Shown here in pieces: positions 17,045 to 26,388 of a stretch of DNA of 40,873 nucleotides (position 1 is the first letter of the stretch; every line of letters begins with the position of its first letter). This DNA is from an uncultured Verrucomicrobiota bacterium (GTDB taxonomy: Bacteria > Verrucomicrobiota > Verrucomicrobiia > Chthoniobacterales > SZAS-18). The DNA is taken from positions 1 through 40,873 of the forward strand of contig CALMAQ010000187.1 in the NCBI GenBank assembly GCA_937859745.1. The letters run 5' to 3'. A program made the position numbers and the translations under genes. Below the pieces are notes generated by a model. That model saw only the letters and a list, made by a program, of their open reading frames with translations. It did no database searches and had not been told where the DNA came from.

Positions 17045-17866
17045 TGATTAGCGCGGGGTTGTCAGTGGGTGGTTGGTGCGATGATTGTGGAGGCTTTCGA
17101 CCACGCCTGATCCAGGCGTGCCCGCACTGGCGCGGGCGAACGGCTCGACAAGAACGGGCACACGGGGTGCGGGGCGCAGCGGGCCAGGGGCAAGGACTGG
17201 CAGCGCACGTTCACCCTGGCTCCCCAAGGACCACGCCACAGCCCGGCCCTCAAGGCACAGGTGCCCAGCGCCTACCAGGACCGGATGAGCCGGCGGGGCA
17301 CGCACCGCACCTTCGGGGCTTGCTACACGACGGTCATGAAGTGGCTGGGGGGAAAGAAACGCCAGCTCTGCCCGCGTTCAAGGACACGCGGCTGCCCAGC
17401 GAAAAAGGTGACGTGCCGGAGTGGGATGAACTCTGGAGCTCCGTGCAGAACAAGGCGCAAACTCTCTGGCTGGGGATCGCCCCTTGCCGCCGGACCCGCC
17501 AGCTCGTGCGTGGCCTGGAGCTTGGGCGGCCGCAGTGAACACGGCGCGGCGGACTTGGCGGGCCGGCCGGCCGCCTGCCTGCCGGCGTTGTGCCACGCGC
17601 GGCGATCTTTGGCGGGCCTGCCAGGCCGCTTTTCCAGCGCGCGCGCATCGCTGTTGTGCAAAAGCAGAGGGCGAGACCTGTCACGTCGAACGCTGGCTTT
17701 GCACCCGGTGCCCGCGGGTGAGCCGCTTAGTCAGAAAGGCACTCTCCTTTTCCAAGCACGCCGGAAACCACTTGGGTGCTATCCACCTCTTCATCCCCCC
17801 CCCTTACCACCTCCAAACCAAGCAGACGGCAACCCTCAACCAATCATTGCCCAAAATTTCCTAACC
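17045..17866 (+). mobile_element. Decayed IS1-family element (boundaries approximate)
   Basis: Frames piece together AYQDRMSRRGTHRTFGACYTTVMKWLGGKK / LPSEKGDVPEWDELWSSVQNKAQTLWLGIAPCRRTRQLV / CAKAEGETCHVERW...RVSRLVRKALSFSK. Confidence 0.7.
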
Positions 17867-17905
17867 GTGCCGCAAATCTCTTGGCCGTGGTGATAGAGTG
17901 ACTGC

Positions 17906-19378
17906 GTGAGCGGTGAAACTGATCGAAACCAAGATGCGCTGGGTGGCCAGCACGATGTCGCGCGCGTGGCTCGCAACCATTTACTTACCGGGTTGGTTAC
18001 AATCTGCGCTGCGGAAGGATGGTCCATCCATTTGATGTCGAGGCATGGCGACTTCGTGCAAGCTGGTGAGGCGGTGAAATTTGCCGCATCAGGCGTGTTG
18101 GCTGGCATCTTTTATTGGGCAGGCGGGCGACAACTCACCCGAGTGATCTTTCCGGGAAAACAAAGTGCTTGGATTTTTTGGTCGACCACTGTGGTTTTGC
18201 GACTCGTGATGCTGCCGGTCGTGCCTGGCGATGATCTGTGGCGATATCGCTGGGAGGGCATGATCCAGCTCCACGGATTCAACCCGTACCAAGCCAGTCC
18301 GGATTCACCGATGCTGCTCCGCTTCCGGGACGCCACTTGGCTGAAGATAAACCACCGGGACTATGCCGCGATTTATCCGCCGTTGACCGAGACAGTTTTT
18401 GCGGGCATCGCCGCATCGGGCAACGCGGTGTGGAGCTACAAGGTGATCTTCGCGCTGGCGGATCTTGTCGGCATCGCCGTCTTGCGGCGGTTGCTCACCC
18501 GGTCAGGCGCAACCGCCGATCACGCGGTCTGGTACGCTTGGAATCCGTTGGCGGTCTATGCGTTTGCCGGTGCGGCGCACTTCGACAGCCTGATGATCCT
18601 GGCGTTGCTGGGAGCGGTTTGTACGCTGGACGAATGCCTGCGCGCACGCATGCCTTTCAGCGGTGGCAGCGATCCGCCCGGCGCTTCTAATCTTTATTGG
18701 GCGAGTGCGGGGCTACTTGGACTAGCCGTCGCCTTGAAGATCGCCCCATTGGCATTGGTGCCGGTCTGGGCATTTGCCGTTCATTCTTGGCACCGGGTGA
18801 CAGGATTGCTTGCCTTGACCATCGGGCCGCTCGCTGTCTCGGCGCTCGCGTACGGCTATCCCGCCACACCGGTATTTGCACCCCTGCGACAATTCGGCAA
18901 TGGCTTCCGCGTCAACGATCCGGTCTGGTGGCTCGTGGAGGCCATGGTGTGGCCGAACCCCTCGGGAAGTAATGGTTTCTACGGCGGTTGCGCTCTGGTG
19001 GTGTGTCTCGCTCTGGCGTGCTGGTTCCGGAACGACTGGCGACGCGGACTGTTCTGGGTGTGGAGTGCGGCACTTCTACTGAGTCCAGTGGTCCACGCTT
19101 GGTACGTGGTCTGGGTGCTTCCGTTGGCGGCGTGGCGCGGTGCGGACGCGCGGGCGTGGTTCGTGTTTTCCATCAGCACGTTTGGGTACTTCCTGCTCTG
19201 GGAGGTGAACCATGCGAGCGGCAAGGCATGGCAAGAGCCGCTCTGGCTGCGACTTGCCATCCTGTTGCCGCCGTTGCTGGCACTGACGTGGAGGAAAATT
19301 GTCCGGCGGCTCAACGACGGCGCTGGCAAAGGGGAGTCAAAGCCATTGAATTCCGACGGCTCCGCAACGACAAGTTAA
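17906..19378 (+). CDS. GT-C-type polyprenyl-linked mannosyltransferase-like membrane protein (GT87-like)
   Basis: PGDDLWRYRWEGMIQLHGFNPYQASPDSP...INHRDYAAIYPPLTE; many TM segments. Confidence 0.7.
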   Translation: MSGETDRNQDALGGQHDVARVARNHLLTGLVTICAAEGWSIHLMSRHGDFVQAGEAVKFAASGVLAGIFYWAGGRQLTRVIFPGKQSAWIFWSTTVVLRLVMLPVVPGDDLWRYRWEGMIQLHGFNPYQASPDSPMLLRFRDATWLKINHRDYAAIYPPLTETVFAGIAASGNAVWSYKVIFALADLVGIAVLRRLLTRSGATADHAVWYAWNPLAVYAFAGAAHFDSLMILALLGAVCTLDECLRARMPFSGGSDPPGASNLYWASAGLLGLAVALKIAPLALVPVWAFAVHSWHRVTGLLALTIGPLAVSALAYGYPATPVFAPLRQFGNGFRVNDPVWWLVEAMVWPNPSGSNGFYGGCALVVCLALACWFRNDWRRGLFWVWSAALLLSPVVHAWYVVWVLPLAAWRGADARAWFVFSISTFGYFLLWEVNHASGKAWQEPLWLRLAILLPPLLALTWRKIVRRLNDGAGKGESKPLNSDGSATTS

Positions 19379-19382
19379 CGCC

Positions 19383-20240
19383 ATGCCGCACCGCCATGCT
19401 CGACGATCACTCCCTTCGTCGTCGGTGCGTCGAATCGCCCTGATTTTGCCCGCGTGCCATGAGGAGGAAACCATCGGGCCGGTGCTCGATGAACTGCGCG
19501 ACAAACTCGATTCCGGGCGGGAATGGATCGTCGCCGTGGGTGTCAACGGCTCTCCCGTCGGGGCGGACCGCACCGCTGCTCTTGCCCGCCAGCATCCGTT
19601 GCGTCCGGTGGTGGCCGAAACGCCCGCGCAGGGCTACGGCTTCGGGTGTCAGGCGGTAATCGACCGACTGGGAGAAATCGGAATCATCCCCGACGCCTAC
19701 ATTTTTTTCGCCGCCGACGGTGCCAATGATCCGTTGGACCTAGCCCGGCTCTTGGCTGCCTACGAGCGCGGCAGCGACTTCGTGCTCGGTTGCCGTACCC
19801 GGTTTCGGCAACGTGGAAACATCGCCGTCATGGGTTGGTCTCACCTGCTCGCCAACCGTTTGCTGGGCGCATGGTGCGGATGGCTGACGCGCCGTTGGTT
19901 CCACGACATTGGTCCGTTGCGGCTGATCGAGCGCGCCTTGTTCCATCGTCTTTGCTTGCGCGAATGGACCTTCGGCTGGACCATTGAGGCACAGGTAGTC
20001 GCCGCGCAACTTGGGACCGTGATGACGGAGGTCCCCGTGAGCGAACGCCCCCGCTTGGCCGGACAGCAAAAGGTGTCCAAAGTCAACTGGTGGCGTACCC
20101 TTTCCATCGGCTGGCAAATTGCGCGGGCTGGCTGGCGCGCGAGTTGTCGTCCCCTGGCGTATATCCAGGAGCGCACCTCGGTTCCCGCTCGGGATGAGAA
20201 TTTGCCCGGCCGCATTTCCGAACCCGCCGACGTGCGCTGA
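19383..20240 (+). CDS. Glycosyltransferase family 2
   Basis: LILPACHEEETIGPVLDELRDKL...AYIFFAADGANDPLDLARLLAAYERGSDFVLGCRTR...HDIGPLRLIERALF. Confidence 0.8.
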   Translation: MPHRHARRSLPSSSVRRIALILPACHEEETIGPVLDELRDKLDSGREWIVAVGVNGSPVGADRTAALARQHPLRPVVAETPAQGYGFGCQAVIDRLGEIGIIPDAYIFFAADGANDPLDLARLLAAYERGSDFVLGCRTRFRQRGNIAVMGWSHLLANRLLGAWCGWLTRRWFHDIGPLRLIERALFHRLCLREWTFGWTIEAQVVAAQLGTVMTEVPVSERPRLAGQQKVSKVNWWRTLSIGWQIARAGWRASCRPLAYIQERTSVPARDENLPGRISEPADVR

Positions 20241-20266
20241 CGTCCTCCCGCAAGGCTTACTGTTTT

Positions 20267-22699
20267 ATGCCGATCCCCTCCGTGCTCGCCAAAGTTTTCC
20301 TTCCGATCACCGGCTACACGCATTGGCTGCACACGCGCTGGCCGGCGGGCACGGTGGAGCATCTGCCGGAGGTTGGTCCCGACGGCGAAACAAAATTGCC
20401 GGGCGTGCGGATCGTCGGCGATCTGAGCGGCATCCCGCTGCTAAAATTTTCCGCCGACACCGGGGCGCGGGCGGTGAGGGCGATTCTGCGTGAACCAGAC
20501 TTCAAAAAATCGGGCGGCGGCAACAAAGATACGCTTGACCTTGCCATCCTCGGCGGCGGCGTTTCGGGGATTTCGGCGGCGTTGGAAGCGAAGAAAGCCG
20601 GGTTGAAGTTTCAGGTGTTCGAAGCGGCAGAGCCGTTCACGACCATCGTCAATTTTCCGAAGGCCAAGCCGATCTACACTTATCCTACCGACATGATCCC
20701 GTCGGGGGAGATGCAGTTCCACGCCGATATCAAGGAGGCATTGGTCGAAGAATTAGAGCGGCAACGCAAAGACGCAGGGATCGAGGTGACGAACGCGCGC
20801 GCGGACCGGGTCGAGTCGAATCGTGATGGGGTGACGGTCCACTTTGCCGGTGACAATCCACTACCCGATGCGAAGGCGCGCCGGGTGATTGTCGCTATTG
20901 GCCGAAGCGGCGATTTTCGGCGTCTCGGCGTGCCGGGCGAAGACTCCGACAAAGTGGCCAACCGGCTGCACGATCCCGCTGACTTTGCCGGGAAGAACGT
21001 TCTGGTGGTCGGCGGCGGCGACTCGGCATTGGAAACCGCAATTGCGTTGGGTGGAGCAGGTGCACGCGTGACGTTGAGCTACCGCAAGAAAGAGTTCAAC
21101 CGACCCAAGAGTGAGAACGTCGAGAAGCTCAAGAAGCTGGGGTGCGAACCCGACGCAGGGGGGCAGGTGGAGCCGCCGCAATCCAACAAGGCAGGCACCG
21201 CCGCGACGACGGCCACGCAAAATGGCAAGAAAGGCGGCGCGCTCGCGCTCGCGCTGGGCAGCGAGGTGGTTCGCATCGAAGCGGCCAGCGTCACGCTCAA
21301 GGACGAAAACGGCGGGCGCACGATGGACAACGACGCCGTGTTCACGATGATTGGCCGGGATGCGCCGTTGGAGTTTTTCCGCCGCTCGGGGCTGCCGATC
21401 CGCAACGAATGGACGTGGTGGCGCGTGCTCGGGTGCGTGGCGTTCGTCTTGTTTTGCTTCGCCTTCTACCATTGGAAGGGCGGGCACCCGCAGGAACTGA
21501 CGTTCGGCGGAAAATCGCTCCAGCAGATTGCCGGGGAACGCCATTGGTTCCCGCTCAACCTGCCGGGCGTGTTGGAACGCTCCGGGGGAAGGCTTGCGGA
21601 GTGGTCCAACCGCGAAGGAAATCTCCTCCACACGATCAAACTGGGGCTGGGTGACGCATCGTGGTACTACGGGTTCCTCTATTCTGTCGTCGTGGTCATC
21701 TTCGGAATCCGTCGTATCCGCCGCCGACGGACGCCTTACGTGAAGTGGCAGACGATCACGCTGATGGCGATCCAGGTCGTGCCCCTCTTCCTGCTGCCGG
21801 ACCTCCTCTTGCCGTGGATGGGCCGCAACGGTTGGTTCGGGCCTGGACATCCGTTGCGCGGGCTGGCCGATCACCTTTTCGAGAGCTACGACGGCATGCG
21901 CGGCCACGAACGCGCGTACTGGCGCGCCATCGGCTTCCTGCTCGCGTGGCCGCTGCTCATCTACAACGTGTTCACGGAACAACCCAACTACGCCTGGCTG
22001 GGCATCTCCTTCGTGCAGACGTTCATGATTATCCCATTCATCGTCTGGCGCTGGGGCAAGGGAGCCTATTGCGGCTGGCTCTGCACTTGCGGCGCGCTGG
22101 CTGAAACCCTCGGCGACGCCCAGCGCCGCAAGATGCCCCACGGCTCCGGCTGGAACCGCCTGAACATGCTCGGGCAGGTCGTCCTCGCGTTCGCTTTCGC
22201 GCTTCTGGGCCTGCGCGTCGCGGGCTGGGTGATGGGTCCGCAGTCGCTGCCGTCCGCGTGGTTCAAGCGCGGTTTCGAGACGATCCCGTATTTCAATTAC
22301 CAATGGGGCGTCGATCTGTTCCTGAGCGGCGTGCTGGGAATCGGATTGTACTTCTCGTTCAGCGGGCGGACGTGGTGCCGGTTCGCCTGCCCGCTGGCGG
22401 CGCTGATGCACATCTACGCGCGGTTTACGCGGTTCCGCATCTTCGCGGACAAAAAGAAATGCATCTCGTGCAACGTCTGTACGAGTGTCTGTCATCAGGG
22501 CATCGACATCATGAGCTTTGCCAACAAAGGCGAGCCGATGGCCGACCCGCAATGCGTGCGTTGTTCGGCCTGCGTGCAGGAATGCCCCACGGGCGTGCTT
22601 TCGTTCGGACGCTACGGCGGCAACGACGGCAAGGAAATCCTCCTCGACTGCCTGCCCGCCTCGCCCGTGCTCATGAAGGAACACGACCGAGGCAAATAG
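20267..22699 (+). CDS. Fusion: FAD/NAD(P)-binding oxidoreductase plus membrane 4Fe-4S ferredoxin (NapH-like)
   Basis: LAILGGGVSGISAALEAKKAG, VVGGGDSALETAIALG, TM segments, CGWLCTCGALAE, CRFACPLAALM, CISCNVCTSVCHQG, CVRCSACVQECPTG. Confidence 0.85.
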   Translation: MPIPSVLAKVFLPITGYTHWLHTRWPAGTVEHLPEVGPDGETKLPGVRIVGDLSGIPLLKFSADTGARAVRAILREPDFKKSGGGNKDTLDLAILGGGVSGISAALEAKKAGLKFQVFEAAEPFTTIVNFPKAKPIYTYPTDMIPSGEMQFHADIKEALVEELERQRKDAGIEVTNARADRVESNRDGVTVHFAGDNPLPDAKARRVIVAIGRSGDFRRLGVPGEDSDKVANRLHDPADFAGKNVLVVGGGDSALETAIALGGAGARVTLSYRKKEFNRPKSENVEKLKKLGCEPDAGGQVEPPQSNKAGTAATTATQNGKKGGALALALGSEVVRIEAASVTLKDENGGRTMDNDAVFTMIGRDAPLEFFRRSGLPIRNEWTWWRVLGCVAFVLFCFAFYHWKGGHPQELTFGGKSLQQIAGERHWFPLNLPGVLERSGGRLAEWSNREGNLLHTIKLGLGDASWYYGFLYSVVVVIFGIRRIRRRRTPYVKWQTITLMAIQVVPLFLLPDLLLPWMGRNGWFGPGHPLRGLADHLFESYDGMRGHERAYWRAIGFLLAWPLLIYNVFTEQPNYAWLGISFVQTFMIIPFIVWRWGKGAYCGWLCTCGALAETLGDAQRRKMPHGSGWNRLNMLGQVVLAFAFALLGLRVAGWVMGPQSLPSAWFKRGFETIPYFNYQWGVDLFLSGVLGIGLYFSFSGRTWCRFACPLAALMHIYARFTRFRIFADKKKCISCNVCTSVCHQGIDIMSFANKGEPMADPQCVRCSACVQECPTGVLSFGRYGGNDGKEILLDCLPASPVLMKEHDRGK

Positions 22700-22703
22700 C
22701 CCG

Positions 22704-23621
22704 ATGGACGTCTGGATCGACACCGACCCGTCCATCGGCGTGCCACTTCACGAAGCCGACGACGGCTTCGCGTTGATCCAGGCATTCCACAGCCCCGAAC
22801 TTCACCTCCGGGGAATCAGCACGACCTACGGCAACGCCGGTCTTGCCACGACCACGCGCATCACCCGCGAAATGGCCGCGCGTTTCGGCGGTCCCGCCGG
22901 GATCAACGACACCCACGTCTTCCCCGGAGCTGCCTCCGCCCACGATCTGGGAAAACCCACCGCCGCCACCGAAGCCCTCCGCGCCGCGCTCGCCGAACGC
23001 CCGCTCACCTACCTCGCCCTCGCGCCGCTGACCAACCTCGCCACGTTCCTCACGCTCCACCCCGAGGCCGCGCGCCGCATCGAGCGCGTCATCTTCGTCG
23101 GCGGGCGCACCCCCGGCGTCCGCTTTCGCGCCGGACGCTGGAACCCCTACGAATTCACCGACGGCAATTTTCACAAGGACAACGCCGCCGCGGCGATCCT
23201 CCTGGCCGTCGGCTCGCCGTTGACGCTCGTGTCTGTGGAATGCGCCCTCCAACTCCTCCTCACCCCGCGCGAACTCACCCGCCTCGGCCGCGAGGGCGGC
23301 GATCCCGGCTGTTACCTCGCCACGAAAGCCCGCCTCTGGATGAATCTCTGGTGCTTCTGCTTCGCCGTGCCGGGCGCGGCGATCTTCGATTGTTTCGCCA
23401 TCCTGGCCGCGACGCACCCGTACCTGCTGGCAAGCGAGAAACGTTACGCGCAGATTTCTCCGGCGACCCATCATGACCAAGTGCCAACACCCCGGCAGAT
23501 TCATCTGATGGCGAGCCGCGAACCGCCAACATCGGGCGAGAGGGCGGTGACTTTTTGCTCCGAACCACTCTCCGAAGCACGCGAGGTGATCCTTGCGCGG
23601 CTGCTAGGCGCTACGGGTTGA
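22704..23621 (+). CDS. Inosine/uridine-preferring nucleoside hydrolase family
   Basis: VWIDTDPSIGVPLHEADDGFALIQAFHSPELHLRGISTTYGNA...LTYLALAPLTNLATFL...IERVIFVGGRTPG...EFTDGNFHKDNAAAAILL. Confidence 0.85.
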   Translation: MDVWIDTDPSIGVPLHEADDGFALIQAFHSPELHLRGISTTYGNAGLATTTRITREMAARFGGPAGINDTHVFPGAASAHDLGKPTAATEALRAALAERPLTYLALAPLTNLATFLTLHPEAARRIERVIFVGGRTPGVRFRAGRWNPYEFTDGNFHKDNAAAAILLAVGSPLTLVSVECALQLLLTPRELTRLGREGGDPGCYLATKARLWMNLWCFCFAVPGAAIFDCFAILAATHPYLLASEKRYAQISPATHHDQVPTPRQIHLMASREPPTSGERAVTFCSEPLSEAREVILARLLGATG

Positions 23622-24588
23622 CAAGCGCACCGCCGCAACTGCTCCCGGCTCCGGCGGTGCAGGCGTAGCAATGGTCGCCGGTGAGGATCTCCCGGTTCTC
23701 CACCAGCGCGGGGTCAAGATCCCACAGCGACAGACCACGTCCGCCCTGCCCATCGCGCCATTGCATCTTGAGCATCTGGTTGAAGTCGCAGTCGAACACC
23801 TCGCCCGTCCAACTCACGTTGATCGTGTCCCGGCACATCAGCCCCTCGACCGCCGCCGGATTGAACGATTCCACCAGCAAATCCATGTACTGCCCGAGCT
23901 GGTTGCTGTGGCGCAGGTAGGAGGCGAACCGGCTCACGGGAACGTTGGTGATCGTGTAGAGACGGTTGAACACGATGCCGAAATGCGCCCTGAGTTCGCG
24001 CTTGTAGTCCTCTTCCAGTTCCGCCTGCGGACCGGGCAGGGAAATGCCCTGCGGATTGTAAACAAGGTTCAGCGGCAACGCCTCGTCGCGTCCGTAGCCG
24101 AGGCGGTTGAGCAGTTGGAGCGCCTTGATGCTCGCGTCGAACACGCCGTCGCCGCGCTGGGCGTCCACGTTCGCCACCGAATAACACGGCATCGACGCCA
24201 CGATCTCCACGCGGCGCTCGGCCAGGAACTCGGCCATGCCGTCGAAGGCGGGTTCGAGCAGGATCGTCAGGTTGCAGCGGTCCATGACATGGCGGCGCGG
24301 AGTCATGGACGTGAGACGTTCGACGAAGTAGCGGAAGTCGGGGATCATCTCGGGCGCGCCGCCGGTCAGATCGACCACAGGGATGTCGGTGTGTTCGAGC
24401 CAGCCGAGGATGCGGTCGGCGGTCTCGCGCGTCATGATCTCCTTGCGCTTGGGGCCCGCGTTGACGTGGCAATGGGCGCACGTCAGGTTGCAAAGCTTGC
24501 CGACGTTAACCTGGAGGACTCTCGTGCGTGTCCGCCGCAACGGGGCGTTGTGACCGGCCAAGGTGGTGTCGAACCGGTTGAGAGCCAT
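23611..24588 (-). CDS. arsS: Arsenosugar biosynthesis radical SAM protein ArsS
   Basis: QVNVGKLCNLTCAHCHVNAGPKRKEIMTRETADRIL...VVDLTGGAPEMIPDFRYFVE...LNLVYNPQGISLPGPQAELEEDYKREL...GDHCYACTAGAGSSCGG. Confidence 0.9.
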   Translation of the reverse strand: MALNRFDTTLAGHNAPLRRTRTRVLQVNVGKLCNLTCAHCHVNAGPKRKEIMTRETADRILGWLEHTDIPVVDLTGGAPEMIPDFRYFVERLTSMTPRRHVMDRCNLTILLEPAFDGMAEFLAERRVEIVASMPCYSVANVDAQRGDGVFDASIKALQLLNRLGYGRDEALPLNLVYNPQGISLPGPQAELEEDYKRELRAHFGIVFNRLYTITNVPVSRFASYLRHSNQLGQYMDLLVESFNPAAVEGLMCRDTINVSWTGEVFDCDFNQMLKMQWRDGQGGRGLSLWDLDPALVENREILTGDHCYACTAGAGSSCGGALVNP

Positions 24589-24728
24589 TGCTCAAGCTAC
24601 GACCCGGGGAGGTTTCTGGCAAGGAGGACGACGCCCGATGCATCCAGCGGCGCGATTTCACCGGATTGCAACAGAATCGTCACAATTCACTGGTCGCCAG
24701 CGGACAAGTTCACTACATCAGAAACGCC

Positions 24729-25859
24729 ATGATCTTCATCCTGCTTCTCCTTGCCACGTGTTTCCTGGCGTTTTCCAACGGTGCGAACGACAACTTCAAG
24801 GGTGTCGCCTCCATCTACGGCAGCGGCACGGCGGGTTACAAGGTGTCGATCTCGTGGGCAACCGCGACGACCTTCGCCGGGTCGATCACCTCAATCCTTC
24901 TCGCGCAGGCACTGCTGAAGAAATTTTCCGGCAAGGGGTTGGTGCCAGACTCACTCGTCGGATCGGAGTATTTTCTTTTGGCGGTGACGCTCGGCGCGGG
25001 GCTGACCGTCATCCTCGCCACGCGGCTGGGTTTTCCCATTTCCACGACCCACGGTTTGCTGGGTGCGCTGATCGGTGGTGGATGGGCAGCGGTGGGTTTC
25101 GGCGGGGTGGACCTCAGCGCGCTCGGGAAAAGCTTTGTGATACCGCTGCTGCTCAGTCCGGTCATCGCCGTCGCGCTGGGTGCGTTCCTGTACGTGATCT
25201 TTCACTCCGTGCGCTACCTGCTGCGCATCCCGAAGGAATGGTGCGTGTGCATCGGCCAGGAAACGCGCGTTTCGCCGATGCCTGCCGCGGACGGGATGCT
25301 GGCCATGCGCACGATGACCGCGCCGCTGTTGGCGGTAGAGGGTGAAACCATCACCAGTTGCCAGGAACGCTACGGCGGCGCGGTTGCCGGCGTGGACGCG
25401 CAAACGCTCGTCGACACGGGCCATTTCCTGAGCGCGGGCGTGGTCTCCTTCGCGCGTGGCCTCAACGACACGCCGAAAATGGCGGCACTCCTGCTGCTGG
25501 TAAAATGGCTCACGCCCGCGTCGGAGATCGGCATTGTGGCGGCGGCCATCGCCTTCGGCGGGCTGCTCGGGGCACGCCGTGTGGCGGAGACGATGAGCCA
25601 CAAGATCACGTCGCTCAATCCGGGGCAGGGTTTCACGTCCAACCTGACGACGGGGATCCTCGTCATCCTGGCGAGCACGTATGGGTTGCCGGTCTCGACG
25701 ACCCACGTTTCGGTGGGCGCGCTGTTCGGCATCGGCGTGACGACGGGGCAGGCAAACGTCAAGACGGTCATGGGCATCGTGCTGTCGTGGATCGTCACGC
25801 TGCCCTGCGCCGCGTTGATCGCGGGAACGATTTATTTCATGGTCAGCAAATTGCACTAA
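24729..25859 (+). CDS. Inorganic phosphate transporter, PiT family
   Basis: [22 protein letters not shown]...[19 protein letters not shown]...[17 protein letters not shown]...[20 protein letters not shown]. Confidence 0.9.
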   Translation: MIFILLLLATCFLAFSNGANDNFKGVASIYGSGTAGYKVSISWATATTFAGSITSILLAQALLKKFSGKGLVPDSLVGSEYFLLAVTLGAGLTVILATRLGFPISTTHGLLGALIGGGWAAVGFGGVDLSALGKSFVIPLLLSPVIAVALGAFLYVIFHSVRYLLRIPKEWCVCIGQETRVSPMPAADGMLAMRTMTAPLLAVEGETITSCQERYGGAVAGVDAQTLVDTGHFLSAGVVSFARGLNDTPKMAALLLLVKWLTPASEIGIVAAAIAFGGLLGARRVAETMSHKITSLNPGQGFTSNLTTGILVILASTYGLPVSTTHVSVGALFGIGVTTGQANVKTVMGIVLSWIVTLPCAALIAGTIYFMVSKLH

Positions 25860-25866
25860 CCCGGCC

Positions 25867-26301
25867 ATGGCAAAGCAGAAAGTCCTGTTCGTCTGCGTCC
25901 ACAACAGCGCGCGCAGCCAGATGGCCGAAGCGTTCCTCAACGGAATGGGTGGCGACCGCTACGAGGCGGAAAGCGCAGGGATCGAACCGGGCAAGCTCAA
26001 CCCCGTGGTCGTCGAGGTGATGCGCGAAGCGGGGATCGATCTCGCCGGATGACCGACGAAATCCGTTGCGTCGATGATCGAGCGCGGCCCGTATTTCGAC
26101 TGCGTCGTGACCGTTTGCGACGAGACCAGCGCGGAACATTGCCCGGCCTTTCCGGGACCAGCCCGGCGGCTCCATTGGCCTTTCGCGGACCCGTCGAGCT
26201 TCACCGGCACCCCCGAGGAAAAACTGGCCGGCACGCGGCAGGTGCGTGATTCCATTCGTGAACGCATCGAAGCGTGGTGCGCTGCCGATGAAAACGCATA
26301 G
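25867..26301 (+). pseudogene. arsC: Thioredoxin-type arsenate reductase with one in-frame TGA
   Basis: [21 protein letters not shown]...GIDLAG*PTKSVASMIERGPYFDCVVTVCDETSAEHCPAFPGPARRLHWPFADPSSFTGTPEEKL; single frame apart from TGA at 26050-26052. Confidence 0.85.
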
Positions 26302-26388
26302 CATCAATTTCGCAAAGCGGGAATCCAAGGTGCCGGTTTGGGCGGAGAAGCTTTGACACTGGACGGTCAAAATTTTTAATCCTCAAGC

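Noticed and set aside
20861-22735. 624-aa minus-strand ORF
   Set aside because: Antisense to the FAD/4Fe-4S fusion; low-complexity Arg/Glu/His-rich translation typical of antisense frames in GC-rich DNA.
26050-26052. TGA in arsC as selenocysteine or a recoded codon
   Set aside because: The position does not align with a catalytic Cys, and many other genes here (tetR, DUF547 and others) use TGA as a normal stop.
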